Shown here in pieces: positions 25,641-34,255 of a stretch of 64,000 nucleotides of DNA. A program made the position numbers and the translations under genes. The notes under the pieces are model-generated. The model ran no database searches and was not told the origin of the DNA. It saw only the letters and a program-made list of their open reading frames with translations. The DNA comes from Roseitranquillus sp963749675 (lineage in GTDB: Bacteria; Pseudomonadota; Alphaproteobacteria; Rhodobacterales; Rhodobacteraceae). The stretch's first letter is position 1, and the number at the start of each line of letters is the position of its first letter. The DNA lies in the NCBI GenBank assembly GCA_963749675.1, contig CAVVNT010000003.1, positions 1 through 64,000 on the forward strand, in the 5' to 3' direction.

Positions 25641-27346
25641 CCCAATCTCCGGCTCTCGAGACGGCGCGCGGGATCGCCACGCGCCGCATCGCGCTCGTCG
25701 CGTGGTGCTTCACGCCCGTCGCGCCGATCACCGCCTGGGGCGCCGGCAACGGCGTCGCTGCCATTCTCGTCCTCTCCGTCGCGTTCGCGGCTCTCGGCAC
25801 GCTGGGCATGCGTGTCGGCGGTGGAAACGGCCGCATCGCCGCCGCGCTCGCGCTCGTCGGACAGGCCGTCGCGATCACGGCGGCGCTTGCGGGGCACCCC
25901 TGGCAGATCGACAGCCACATGCTGTTCTTCGCGTTTCTTGCCCTGACGCTCGCGATGTCGGACCCGCGCGTCGTGCTGGTCGCCGCCGCGACGATCGCGG
26001 CACATCACCTGTCCCTCTCGATCGCGTTTCCGGCGCTCGTCTATCCCTCTGCCGACATCGCGGAGAACGTGCAGCGGACGCTCCTGCACGGTGCCGCGGT
26101 CGCGGTCGAGGCGACGGCTCTTCTCTGGGCCATCACGACTCGCAACCGGATGGACACCGAAGCCGTCGCCCGCGAGGAGGAGTTGAAGACCGCCAACATC
26201 GAGACCGAGGCCGCCCTCGCCCGCGCCGAAACATCGCGCGCCGAGACCGAAGCGGCGCTGGCCGAGGCCAAGGCCGCGACCAGGGCTGCCGAGGCGAACC
26301 AGGCCAAGGCCGAGATGGAGAGCGCGCGGGCGCGCGAGGCCGACCGGGCCGCTCACGACCTCGAGGAGGCCGAGCGCGCCCGCCGCGATGCCGTCGGCGC
26401 CGAGCAGGCCCGGGTCTTCGAGGCGTTCCGCGCCGCGCTGCGCGACCTCAGCGGCGGCCGTCTCGACGCCACCATCGATACGCCCTTCGGCGAGAGCTAC
26501 GAGGACCTGCGCCAAGACTACAACACGGCGGTCACCAGCCTCTGCGACGCGATCGCCTCCGCCCTCGCCAGCGCGGCCACGATCAAGACCGAGGCCTACA
26601 ACGTCTCCGACGCCTCCGACGACCTCTCGCGCCGGACCGAGACTCAGGCGGCAACGCTGGAGGAGACCGCGGCCGCCATTGCCCAGATCACCGCCGCGGT
26701 CCGCGATGCGGCCGAGGGCGCGCGGCAGGCCAACGCCGTCGTCGCCGACGCCCGCGCCAATGCCGCATCCTCGGGCGACGTGGTCCAGAACGCCGTCGCG
26801 GCGATGAGCAAGATCGCCGCCTCGTCCGAGGAGATCACCAAGATCATCAGGGTGATCGACGACATCGCGTTCCAGACCAAGCTGCTGGCGCTGAATGCCG
26901 GAGTGGAGGCCGCCCGCGCCGGCGACGCCGGCCGCGGCTTCGCCGTCGTTGCGTCGGAGGTCCGCGCCCTGGCCCAGCGGTCGTCGGACGCCGCGCGCGA
27001 GATCGGCGGGCTGATCTCCGCGTCGGGCGATCACGTCTCGCGCGGCGTCACGCTCGTCGGCGAGGCGGGCGAGACTCTGGGGCGCATCGCGGGGTCCGTC
27101 ACCGACATATCCACCCACGTCGCCCGCATCGCCACTTCGGCGGAGGAGCAGGCCGCGTCGCTGGCCGAAATCGACGTGGCCATGCAGCAGCTTGACGGTG
27201 TGACCCAGCAGAACGCCGCGATGTTCGAAGAGACCACTGCCGCCAGCCACGCGCTTCGACAGGAAGCCGACCTCCTCAACGGCGCGATGTCGCGCTTCCA
27301 AACCGGCTCCGCTGCGTGGGACGAGGCGCCCCGAAAGGCAAGCTGA
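25637..27346 (+). CDS. methyl-accepting chemotaxis protein
   Basis: 569 residues. The first 170 form several membrane helices (IALVAWCFTPVAPITAWGAG, ILVLSVAFAALGTLGMRV, HLSLSIAFPALVYP) instead of a periplasmic loop domain. A long Ala/Glu coiled coil (about 185-260) and a HAMP-like stretch (ALRDLSGGRLDATIDTPFGE) follow. The signalling hairpin tip IDDIAFQTKLLALNAGVEAA and RGFAVVASEVRALAQRSSDA is well conserved. No C-terminal CheR pentapeptide is seen. It feeds a CheA/CheW pathway coded elsewhere. The GDAGRGFAVVA segment is typical of alphaproteobacterial receptors. Confidence 0.93.
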   Translation: MTQSPALETARGIATRRIALVAWCFTPVAPITAWGAGNGVAAILVLSVAFAALGTLGMRVGGGNGRIAAALALVGQAVAITAALAGHPWQIDSHMLFFAFLALTLAMSDPRVVLVAAATIAAHHLSLSIAFPALVYPSADIAENVQRTLLHGAAVAVEATALLWAITTRNRMDTEAVAREEELKTANIETEAALARAETSRAETEAALAEAKAATRAAEANQAKAEMESARAREADRAAHDLEEAERARRDAVGAEQARVFEAFRAALRDLSGGRLDATIDTPFGESYEDLRQDYNTAVTSLCDAIASALASAATIKTEAYNVSDASDDLSRRTETQAATLEETAAAIAQITAAVRDAAEGARQANAVVADARANAASSGDVVQNAVAAMSKIAASSEEITKIIRVIDDIAFQTKLLALNAGVEAARAGDAGRGFAVVASEVRALAQRSSDAAREIGGLISASGDHVSRGVTLVGEAGETLGRIAGSVTDISTHVARIATSAEEQAASLAEIDVAMQQLDGVTQQNAAMFEETTAASHALRQEADLLNGAMSRFQTGSAAWDEAPRKAS

Positions 27347-27512
27347 CCCGCTGGCGCCGCAAACCTGGCCTCCCGGTCCAGTCAATCGTCAACGCACCCT
27401 GCCGGAACGTGGCCGGTCACAGCCATCGCTTTCCTCCGGCTCGCAAGGATTCAGGTCAGAACCTGTCAAAACGGGGGGTGGAAAATGTAACGAACCGGTC
27501 AGTTTCGCCCGG

Positions 27513-27878
27513 TTAGGCCGGCGCGAGCATCCGACCGAGGGCGCGGCCGGCGAGGATGTGGACGTGGTAGTGCGGCACCTCCTGCACCCCCGCCTGACCG
27601 GCGTTGGAGATCAGCCGGTACCCCCCCTCTGTCAGGCCCTTCTCGCGGATGACACGAGCCGTTAGCCTTTCAAGATCAAGCACTTCCGCGTCAGATGCCT
27701 CCGCCGCGAAGTGATCGTGGCAGACGTAGGCGCCCTTCGGTATCACCAGCACATGCACCGGCGCCTGCGGGCGTATGTCGTTGAACGCCAGAGACATTTC
27801 CGTCTCGTCGACGGTGTCGTTCGGGATCTCGCCCCGCAGGATCTTGGCAAAGATGTTCTGCTCATCGTAGTCGTACAC
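27513..27878 (-). CDS. hinT: HIT-family nucleotide hydrolase (HinT-like)
   Basis: 121 residues, full length. NIFAKILRGEIPNDTVDET opens the protein and the histidine triad is in VPHYHVHILAGR (HxHxH). By family it hydrolyses AMP-lysine or other aminoacyl phosphoramidates. The GTG start at 27878 follows GAGGAGAGG. It is the last gene of a probable operon endonuclease III / sugar kinase / HIT, ten bases after the kinase stop. Confidence 0.9.
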   Translation of the reverse strand: MYDYDEQNIFAKILRGEIPNDTVDETEMSLAFNDIRPQAPVHVLVIPKGAYVCHDHFAAEASDAEVLDLERLTARVIREKGLTEGGYRLISNAGQAGVQEVPHYHVHILAGRALGRMLAPA

Positions 27879-27888
27879 CGCCCTCTCC

Positions 27889-28869
27889 TCAGATCAGTTT
27901 TTCGTTCGCGAACAAGGTCTTGACGTCTGTCTCCGGCCGCGCACCGTAGTGCCCGATCACTTCTCGGGCTGCCAGGACGCCCATCTTCCCTGCAGTTTCA
28001 AGGCTTTGGCCAGTCGCCAGTCCGTACAGGAACCCGGCCGCGAACTGGTCCCCCGCGCCGGTCGCATCGACCGGCGCGATTCGCCGAACCGGCACCGTAA
28101 GCTCCTGACTTCCTTGGATAAGATGCACTTCCTCACCAGACCGTGTGCACACCACGAGGCGCGCTTCCGACGCCGCCTGCCTCAGGGCAACCCACAGATC
28201 GTCGCTCTCGTAGAGCGACTCCCACTCGTGCTGGTTGCCTATGACGTAGTCCAACTCCTTGACGAGATCGCGAAAGTCCGCCCTGTGCCGGTCGACGCAG
28301 AACGGGTCCGACAGCGCGATCCCGGCCATCCCGCCCCCCTGCCGGCACGCCCGGGCCGCCGCCAGGAACGCCTCCTTTCCGTGAGGCTTGTCAAAGAGAT
28401 AGCCCTCCAGAAACAGAATCTGCGCCCGCCCCGGCACGGTCTCGTCCACGTCCTCCGGACCGAGATCCGCCGAGATGCCCAGATAGGTGTTCATCGACCG
28501 CTCGCCGTCGGGCGTGACGAAGATCATGCACCGCGACGTCGGCAGCTCCGCCGCCTTGGGAGCATTGACGAAGTCGGTACCGTCGCGCGTCATCCCCTCG
28601 GCGTAGAAGCGCCCCAGCGCGTCGTCCCGCACCCGGCCGATGAACGCCGTGGACAACCCCAGTTCTCCCAGCCCCGCCAAGGTGTTGGCGACCGATCCTC
28701 CGGCGACCTGGCGGCGTCCGTCCATAGCGGAGTAGAGGGTCTCGGCCCGCTCCCGCTCGATCAGTTGCATGATCCCTTTAATGATGCCCATGTGTTCGAG
28801 AAAGCTCTCGTCGGTCTTGGAGATCACGTCGACGATGGCGTTGCCGATGCCGACGACGTCGTAGCTCAT
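27889..28869 (-). CDS. PfkB-family kinase, adenosine-kinase-like
   Basis: 326 residues. VVGIGNAIVDVISKTDESFL, GGSVANTLAGLGELGLST with the substrate glycine pair, and the C-terminal PfkB signature DATGAGDQFAAGFLYGLATG with the catalytic aspartate are present. The N-terminal GNAIVD and VAGGSVANT are typical of the adenosine kinase group common in alphaproteobacteria. It would phosphorylate a nucleoside or sugar with ATP. ATG overlaps the endonuclease III stop (28866-28869). Confidence 0.88.
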   Translation of the reverse strand: MSYDVVGIGNAIVDVISKTDESFLEHMGIIKGIMQLIERERAETLYSAMDGRRQVAGGSVANTLAGLGELGLSTAFIGRVRDDALGRFYAEGMTRDGTDFVNAPKAAELPTSRCMIFVTPDGERSMNTYLGISADLGPEDVDETVPGRAQILFLEGYLFDKPHGKEAFLAAARACRQGGGMAGIALSDPFCVDRHRADFRDLVKELDYVIGNQHEWESLYESDDLWVALRQAASEARLVVCTRSGEEVHLIQGSQELTVPVRRIAPVDATGAGDQFAAGFLYGLATGQSLETAGKMGVLAAREVIGHYGARPETDVKTLFANEKLI

Positions 28870-29510
28870 GCGGTCTTCTCCTCGTAGGCGCAGAGGTCAT
28901 GGATCGGGCAGGCGCCGCATTTCGGCTTGCGCGCCACACAGATGTAGCGGCCGTGCAGGATCAGCCAGTGATGGGCGCGCCGGGCGTACTTGACCGGCAC
29001 GTTGTCGTCGATCGCCCGCTCCACCGCCTCGACGTCGCGGCCGGGCGCGATGCCGGTGCGGTTTGCGACCCGAAAGATGTGGGTGTCGACCGCCTGCGCG
29101 GGGTGAAAGAACCAGGTATTGAGGACGACGTTCGCGGTCTTGCGGCCAACCCCGGGCAGCGCCTGCAGGGCCGCACGCGAGGCCGGAACCTCGCTACGGT
29201 ATTGCTCGACGAGGATTCGGCTGAGCTTGATGACGTTCTTGGCCTTGTTGCGATAGAGGCCGATCGACTTGATCGCGTTGGTCAGCCGCTCCTCCCCGAG
29301 GTCGAGCATCTGCTGGGGCGTCTCGATCTCGGCGAAGAGCGGCTCGGTCGCCTTGTTGACGCCCGCGTCGGTCGCCTGCGCCGAAAGGACCACCGCAACG
29401 AGGAGTTGGAACGCATTGCCGTGCCTGAGTTCGCCCACGGGCTCGGGCTCTGCGGCCTCGAACCGGGCGAAGACCTCGCAAAGCGTCGCATAGGGAAGCT
29501 GGGCCGCCAT
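28866..29510 (-). CDS. nth: endonuclease III
   Basis: 214 residues from ATG 29508-29510. A DNA glycosylase/AP lyase for oxidised pyrimidines. VVLSAQATDAGVNKATEPLF precedes the helix-hairpin-helix LPGVGRKTANVVLNTWF, whose lysine forms the Schiff base; the catalytic aspartate is in AVDTHIFRVANR. The [4Fe-4S] cluster cysteines have the exact spacing C-X6-C-X2-C-X5-C in CVARKPKCGACPIHDLC. The start codon is weakly supported by a ribosome site. It is divergent from an Ada-like repair gene 99 bases away. Confidence 0.93.
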   Translation of the reverse strand: MAAQLPYATLCEVFARFEAAEPEPVGELRHGNAFQLLVAVVLSAQATDAGVNKATEPLFAEIETPQQMLDLGEERLTNAIKSIGLYRNKAKNVIKLSRILVEQYRSEVPASRAALQALPGVGRKTANVVLNTWFFHPAQAVDTHIFRVANRTGIAPGRDVEAVERAIDDNVPVKYARRAHHWLILHGRYICVARKPKCGACPIHDLCAYEEKTA

Positions 29511-29609
29511 CAGCAAGGGATATGCCGGGCGCGTGTCGTAGGCGCAAGATGCGGGTCGCCCGCCCCGGACAGGGCCCCTATGATCCACGGCGAACCGGGA
29601 GATACGATC

Positions 29610-30458
29610 ATGGCCGACGGACCCTTCGACGAGACGGAAAGCTATCATTCCGCCCTGATACGACGCGCGATCGAGAGGATCGACGCGGCGGACCGTGAGC
29701 TCAGCCTCGAAGAGCTTGCCGCCGAAATGCGTATGAGTCCCACGCACTTCCAGCGCCTGTTCAGCCGCTGGGCCGGAGTTTCGCCCAAGCGGTATCAGCA
29801 GTACCTGACGCTTGGTTTCGCGCGGCGGCTGTTGCAGGAGCGGTTCACCACGCTGGAGGTTGCCGACGCCGCGGGGCTTTCCGGCCAGGGTCGGCTGCAC
29901 GATCTCACGCTGAAGTGGGAGGCGATGACGCCGGGCGAGCTCTCGCGCAGCGGCGATGGGCTCACGATCCGCTGGGGCCGCTTCGACGGTCCGTTCGGCG
30001 GCATGCTGGCCATGGGTACCACCCGCGGGCTGTGCGGCCTCGCCCTCACCGACGAGGCGGGTGACGACGCGGCCTTCGCCGATCTTGCGTCGCGCTGGCC
30101 TGCCGCGCGCTACGTCGAGGCGCCGGAGGCGGTCGCGCCATGGGTCGATGCCGCGCTCGCGCAGTCGGGCGAGGCTCGGCTACACCTCATCGGCGCCCCA
30201 TTCCAGATCAAGGTCTGGGAGGCGCTGATGGCGATCCCGTCGGGCCATGTGACGACGTACTCCGAAATCGCGCGGGCGGTCGGCAGGCCACGCGCCGTGC
30301 GCGCCGTCGGAACCGCGGTCGGGCGCAACCCGATCAGTTGGCTGATCCCGTGCCATCGCGCGCTCCGCAAGTCGGGCGGGCTCGGCGGCTATCACTGGGG
30401 CTTGCCAGTCAAGCGCGCGATGCTCGCACGCGAGGCTCTGGCGCTGGACGCCCTCTGA
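29610..30458 (+). CDS. Ada-like protein: AraC HTH + O6-methylguanine methyltransferase
   Basis: 282 residues. Residues about 15-110 are an AraC-type helix-turn-helix pair (SLEELAAEMRMSPTHFQRLF, SRWAGVSPKRYQQYLTL). The rest is a methyltransferase with AIPSGHVTTYSEIARAVG and the active-site cysteine in LIPCHRALRKSGG. Full E. coli Ada also has an N-terminal zinc-cysteine domain that takes methyl groups from phosphotriesters and switches it to an activator. That domain is absent here, so induction must work differently or not at all. ATG 29610 follows GGGAG. Confidence 0.9.
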   Translation: MADGPFDETESYHSALIRRAIERIDAADRELSLEELAAEMRMSPTHFQRLFSRWAGVSPKRYQQYLTLGFARRLLQERFTTLEVADAAGLSGQGRLHDLTLKWEAMTPGELSRSGDGLTIRWGRFDGPFGGMLAMGTTRGLCGLALTDEAGDDAAFADLASRWPAARYVEAPEAVAPWVDAALAQSGEARLHLIGAPFQIKVWEALMAIPSGHVTTYSEIARAVGRPRAVRAVGTAVGRNPISWLIPCHRALRKSGGLGGYHWGLPVKRAMLAREALALDAL

Positions 30459-30565
30459 GCTGACGGCGGAATGACGATCATTTTCGCGTCGCGCGCGTGC
30501 GCTGCGTGGCGGGACGCGCTATAGGTCCCGTCGGAGATGCTTACGAGAGTGGCGAGGATTGCTTC

Positions 30566-31240
30566 ATGGTGTTGAAATACAAGCCCGTTCTTGCGGCCGG
30601 AGCCGCCGTTATGGCTCTGACGGCCTGCACCGACCCCGCGTACGTCGGAGGGACAGGCTACGGCGGCAATTACCAGCGGACGCAGCAGGGCGCGCTGATC
30701 GGCGGCCTTGCAGGGGGAATCGCCGGCGCGACCCGAGGTGACGATGCGAACGACCGCCGCCAGAACGCAGCCGTCGGCGCGCTGATCGGCACGGCTGCCG
30801 GTGCGGCCGTAGGCAACGTGCTCGACCGGCAGGCGGCCGAACTGCGGAGCGGTTTCAACAACGGCCAGATCGACGTCACGAACACGGGTTCGGAACTCGT
30901 CGTGCGGATGCCGCAGGACATCCTGTTCGCTGTCGACAGCGCTGAGGTCTCGCCGGGGATCCGGTCAGACCTTGCGGTCCTTGCCGACAACCTGGGGCGC
31001 TATCGGGACAGCAACGCGCAGATCGTCGGCCACACCGACAATACCGGGAGCGCGGCCTACAATCAGAGCCTGTCGGAGCGCCGCGCGCGGTCCGTCGCGT
31101 CGGTCCTCATGGGGTACGGGGTGCCGTCGTCGCGGCTCTCGGCCGTGGGGCGGGGCGAGGATAGCCCCATCGCGTCGAACCTCACTCCCGAAGGACGCGC
31201 GCAGAATCGTCGGGTCGATGTCGTGATCCGGCCCTATTGA
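30566..31240 (+). CDS. OmpA-family lipoprotein with glycine-zipper domain
   Basis: 224 residues. The signal ends in a lipobox (ALTACT). A glycine-zipper segment (ALIGGLAGGIAGATRG, AVGALIGTAAGAAVGNVLDR) likely inserts in a membrane. The C-terminal OmpA domain (about 110-224) binds peptidoglycan: ILFAVDSAEVSPG, IVGHTDNTGSAAYNQSLSER, RARSVASVL and the ending NRRVDVVIRPY. ATG 30566 follows GAGGA. Role: anchoring the outer membrane to the cell wall. Confidence 0.9.
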   Translation: MVLKYKPVLAAGAAVMALTACTDPAYVGGTGYGGNYQRTQQGALIGGLAGGIAGATRGDDANDRRQNAAVGALIGTAAGAAVGNVLDRQAAELRSGFNNGQIDVTNTGSELVVRMPQDILFAVDSAEVSPGIRSDLAVLADNLGRYRDSNAQIVGHTDNTGSAAYNQSLSERRARSVASVLMGYGVPSSRLSAVGRGEDSPIASNLTPEGRAQNRRVDVVIRPY

Positions 31241-31450
31241 GGGGCGGCCGGGGCGTGGATTGATGCCCCGGTCACATTCCGTCGCCGCTCAGGCCGCGCG
31301 CCCGTGGCGGCGGTGCCTTCGGGGCCTCGCCCGTCGAAGGGTGGCGTCATCGCTGCGAGATCTTCACACGCAGCAGATAGCGCCGCGATATCGCCTGAGC
31401 AGACCGACCGCAAATAGAGAAGGGGCGCCCGCCCGCCAGCCGGCGCGGAG

Positions 31451-32017
31451 CTAGTTCAGCCGCGCCGAAACCGTCTCGATCGACTCGTCGATCAGTTGCG
31501 ATCTGCGATCTGCGCTCATTTGCCCGCCGACGACTTCAGCCGCCGCCGCAACGGCGACGCGCGCCGCCTGATCGCGGATCGCCCGTATTGCGGCGGTACG
31601 CGCCGAGTCAATCTGCTCCTCGGCTCCCTTCACCCGACGCTCGATGGTTTCGGAGAGCTTGGCCTTCGCCTCTTCTGCTGCAAGCTCCGCCTCTTGCCTT
31701 GCATGCGCGACGATGCGGTCCGCCTGCTCCTGCACCTCGCCGTGCTTCCGCTCGTAAGAGGCGAGGAGCGTCTGTGCTTCTTCGCGCAATGCACGGGCCT
31801 CGTCGAGGTCGGACTTGATGCCGGAGGCGCGCTTGTCGAGCAAGTCCATCACGCGTCGCGGGACCTTGAAGTAGACCAGCACACCGATGAACAGCAGAAA
31901 CGCCAACAGAACCACGAAGTCCGTGTTCCCGAGCGAAAAAAACGTGTCACCCGCCGCCAGGGCGGGCGTCGCGGCCGCCGCGGATGCGGCAGCCATCGGG
32001 ATTGATCGCGCCATCAT
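31451..32017 (-). CDS. atpF: ATP synthase F0 subunit b
   Basis: 188 residues. One N-terminal helix (FVVLLAFLLFIGVLVYF, about 33-50) and a long charged coiled coil (KSDLDEARALREEAQTLLAS) that forms the peripheral stalk joining F0 to F1. Unusually for subunit b, the first 22 residues (AAASAAAATPALAAG) look like a cleavable leader, as is common in alphaproteobacteria. ATG 32015-32017 overlaps the stop of the b' gene (ATGA) and follows GGTGGAGGTGAG. Confidence 0.92.
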   Translation of the reverse strand: MMARSIPMAAASAAAATPALAAGDTFFSLGNTDFVVLLAFLLFIGVLVYFKVPRRVMDLLDKRASGIKSDLDEARALREEAQTLLASYERKHGEVQEQADRIVAHARQEAELAAEEAKAKLSETIERRVKGAEEQIDSARTAAIRAIRDQAARVAVAAAAEVVGGQMSADRRSQLIDESIETVSARLN

Positions 32018-32631
32018 CTCACCTCCACCCGTCTATCGACGGCCTCGTGAACCGCACCTTGATCCGGCTCCATGCCGAGGGCTCGGACAATCTCCGCCGC
32101 GGTGTCCCTCGCCACCTCGCGGACGTTCGACGAGGCCTCTGCCCGAATGGCGGCGATCTCCTCTTCGCTGTCCGCGGTTCGATCGGCGATCTCCTCATCC
32201 GCCTTGGCGGTCGCGGCATCGAGCTCGGTCTGGATTTCGTCGCGCGCCTTCTGCGCGATGCGTTGCGCCTCGGCCCGTGCATCGGCCAGCGCCTTATCGT
32301 AGGCAGCTTCCGCCTCGCCCGCCTTGTTGCGAAGATCTTCGGCCGCCGCGATGTCGTTCGTGATCGTGCCCTGTCGCTCCGAGAGCACGGCCCCGATCCG
32401 TGGCAGCGCGATGCGACTGAGGATCATGTAGATCGCGACGAGAGTCAGAACGAGCCAGAAAATCTGGTTCGGGAACGTTTCGAAGTTGAGCTGCGGCATG
32501 CCGGTCGCGTGCTCTTCGCCCGCGGCGGTTGCTGTGCCGTGATCTTCCACGGCAAGGACCTCGCCGTCCTCGGCTACGATGACAGTCTCACCGTCGTCGA
32601 TCTCGGCTTGGGCCAGAACGATATCGGCCAT
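32014..32631 (-). CDS. atpG: ATP synthase F0 subunit b'
   Basis: 205 residues. A 45-residue acidic N-terminal stretch precedes MPQLNFETFPNQIFWLVLTL, the start of the membrane helix in ordinary b' proteins, then a charged coiled coil. It pairs with subunit b as a heterodimeric stalk, the arrangement of phototrophs and alphaproteobacteria. It sits between the c and b genes. The exact start is not certain because of the long N-terminal part. Confidence 0.9.
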   Translation of the reverse strand: MADIVLAQAEIDDGETVIVAEDGEVLAVEDHGTATAAGEEHATGMPQLNFETFPNQIFWLVLTLVAIYMILSRIALPRIGAVLSERQGTITNDIAAAEDLRNKAGEAEAAYDKALADARAEAQRIAQKARDEIQTELDAATAKADEEIADRTADSEEEIAAIRAEASSNVREVARDTAAEIVRALGMEPDQGAVHEAVDRRVEVR

Positions 32632-32687
32632 GCGCGTCTCCCCTGCTGGTCACCGGGCGGGCCGATAGCGGCCCGCCGCGTACGTCC

Positions 32688-32924
32688 TCAGACGGCAAAC
32701 ATCAGGAGGAGGGCGACCAGGAACGAAAAGATGCCGAGCGCCTCGGCGAACGCGATGCCGATGAAGAGCGTGGCGGTCTGGCCGCCGGCAGCCGAAGGGT
32801 TGCGCAGGGCGCCGGAGAGGAAGTTCCCGGCGACGTGGCCGACACCGATGGCCGAAGCGCCGGATCCGATGGCGGCAAGGCCGGCACCGATGAACTGCCC
32901 CATGTTCGCGATATCGCCTTCCAT
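32688..32924 (-). CDS. atpE: ATP synthase F0 subunit c
   Basis: 78 residues forming a two-helix hairpin. The first helix is Gly/Ala-rich (FIGAGLAAIGSGASAIGVGH), the polar loop has ALRNPSAAGG, and the second helix carries the proton-binding glutamate in GIAFAEALGIFSFLVALLL. It forms the rotating c ring. Its length and sequence match alphaproteobacterial c subunits with no sodium-site residues evident. Confidence 0.96.
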   Translation of the reverse strand: MEGDIANMGQFIGAGLAAIGSGASAIGVGHVAGNFLSGALRNPSAAGGQTATLFIGIAFAEALGIFSFLVALLLMFAV

Positions 32925-32958
32925 GACGTGTGCTCCTTGGCTTGGAAGTTCTTCGAAT

Positions 32959-33732
32959 TCAGTGATGCGGGTGAAGCGCGTCCTTGAGGTAGACGCACGT
33001 CAGGATCGTGAAGACATAGGCCTGGATGAAGCAGACCATGACCTCGAGACCATAGATCGCCGTGATGGCGAGGACCGAGATCGGTGCGATCAACGCGGAG
33101 ATCGCGAAGCCGGCGAAGACCTTGATGACGGCGTGGCCGGCCATCATGTTGCCGCCAAGCCGGATCGAGTGGCTGACCGGCCGCACGAAGTAGCTGATAA
33201 GCTCGATAATGGCGAGGATGGGCCTCAACGCGAGCGGCGCGGACTTGACCCAGAAGAGCTCGAGGAAGGACACCCCGTGCTTCACGAAGCCCAGCACGGT
33301 CACGGAGATGAACACCGCGAGCGCCAGCACCGCCGTGACGGCGATGTGAGAGGTCGTCGTGAACGCCGTCGGGATGAGCCCGAGGAAGTTCGCGAAGACG
33401 ATGAACATGAAGAGGGTCATGATGTGGGGGAAGTACTTCAGACCCTCGCGGCCCGCGACGTCCTCGACCATCTTGTGCACGAAGCCGTATGCGAGTTCGG
33501 CGACCGACTGGATACGGTTCGGCACGATCGCGCGGCCGCGCGTGCCCAGTACCAGAAGGCCGGCGACGCATGCCACCGTGACCGCCATCCAGAGCGTGAC
33601 GTTCGTGGGGGTATACCAATGTACCGCGCCGTCGCCGAACAGCGGCTCGACGATGAACTGGTCCATCGGGTGGATGTTGCTTCCCGGTCCCGCCGCCTCG
33701 GCGCCGTGCCCAGCCTCAGTCTCGTGCTCCAT
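32959..33732 (-). CDS. atpB: ATP synthase F0 subunit a
   Basis: 257 residues from ATG 33730-33732 (an in-frame ATG at 33745-33747 is possible; both overlap the atpI 3' end). Five or six helices. The essential arginine lies in PVSHSIRLGGNMMAGHAVIK, and SVAELAYGFVHKMVEDVAG and FIVFANFLGLIPTAFT are family signatures. It forms the proton half-channels next to the c ring. Confidence 0.94.
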   Translation of the reverse strand: MEHETEAGHGAEAAGPGSNIHPMDQFIVEPLFGDGAVHWYTPTNVTLWMAVTVACVAGLLVLGTRGRAIVPNRIQSVAELAYGFVHKMVEDVAGREGLKYFPHIMTLFMFIVFANFLGLIPTAFTTTSHIAVTAVLALAVFISVTVLGFVKHGVSFLELFWVKSAPLALRPILAIIELISYFVRPVSHSIRLGGNMMAGHAVIKVFAGFAISALIAPISVLAITAIYGLEVMVCFIQAYVFTILTCVYLKDALHPHH

Positions 33733-34057
33733 CGTCCGCCCCGTCATTGGCGCTCTGCGGCGCATCCTCCAGCTGGACCTCTTGCGCGGTCCGCATCATC
33801 GTCTTCACCCCGGCGGCAAAGCCCGCCAGCGTGAACAGAACCAGCAGCCAAGGCAGCGTGCCGAAGAGCACGTCGAGCCCGTAGCCTATGCCGAAGCCGA
33901 TCACCAGACCGACCACCAGTTCGATCACCATTCGCCACGCGAGTTGCGCTTGCGAGTAGTGCTCGTCCACACGGGGCTTGGGCGCCTGCCTGGCCCTGGC
34001 CGCGGCGATCCGCTCATCCAGAGAGCGGGCGCGTTCCGCGTGCGGCCGCTCGGCCAT
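33716..34057 (-). CDS. atpI: AtpI, ATP synthase assembly protein
   Basis: 113 residues. After a charged N-terminus (ERARSLDERIAAARARQAP) come two helices, AWRMVIELVVGLVIGFGIGY and LFGTLPWLLVLFTLAGFAAG, then KTMMRTAQEVQ, all typical of alphaproteobacterial AtpI. It helps c-ring assembly. First gene of the F0 operon, which has no F1 genes attached, as usual in this class. ATG 34055-34057; the 3' end overlaps atpB. Confidence 0.9.
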   Translation of the reverse strand: MAERPHAERARSLDERIAAARARQAPKPRVDEHYSQAQLAWRMVIELVVGLVIGFGIGYGLDVLFGTLPWLLVLFTLAGFAAGVKTMMRTAQEVQLEDAPQSANDGADDGARD

Positions 34058-34208
34058 GGCTCGAAGCCCCCTTGGAATTTCGGACGTGACCCTATGCACG
34101 GCTGAAAGCTGAGTCAACTCGAGTGAGCCCCGACACAAGAGACTGCAAAACAAAGACTTTCTGAAATCACTCTTCCGTCCGGGCCATGCTCGGGGCGCAG
34201 CCCATGTT

Positions 34209-34222
34209 CAACCATTTGGTTG
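34209..34222. promoter_or_regulatory. ArsR-type operator palindrome
   Basis: CAACCA-TT-TGGTTG is a perfect inverted repeat 34 bases ahead of the ArsR start codon. Sites of this type (CAACCAttTGGTTG) are known or predicted for ArsR-family repressors that autoregulate, so it is likely this regulator's own operator. Confidence 0.65.
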
Positions 34223-34255
34223 ACCATCCGCTGATCGTGTCGCATGCGACGACTG

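Noticed and set aside
25259..27385. Long open frame opposite the chemoreceptor gene
   Set aside because: Composition is Gly/Arg/Asp-rich shadow sequence. The chemoreceptor on the other strand has full family motifs.
27493..27514. Inverted repeat AACCGG...CCGGTT at the 3' end of the HIT gene as a terminator
   Set aside because: It overlaps the stop codon, has a ten-base loop and no T run on either strand.
31260..31454. Small plus-strand ORF between the OmpA lipoprotein and atpF
   Set aside because: Arg-rich, no ribosome site, no family resemblance; the 210-base gap is better seen as intergenic DNA.
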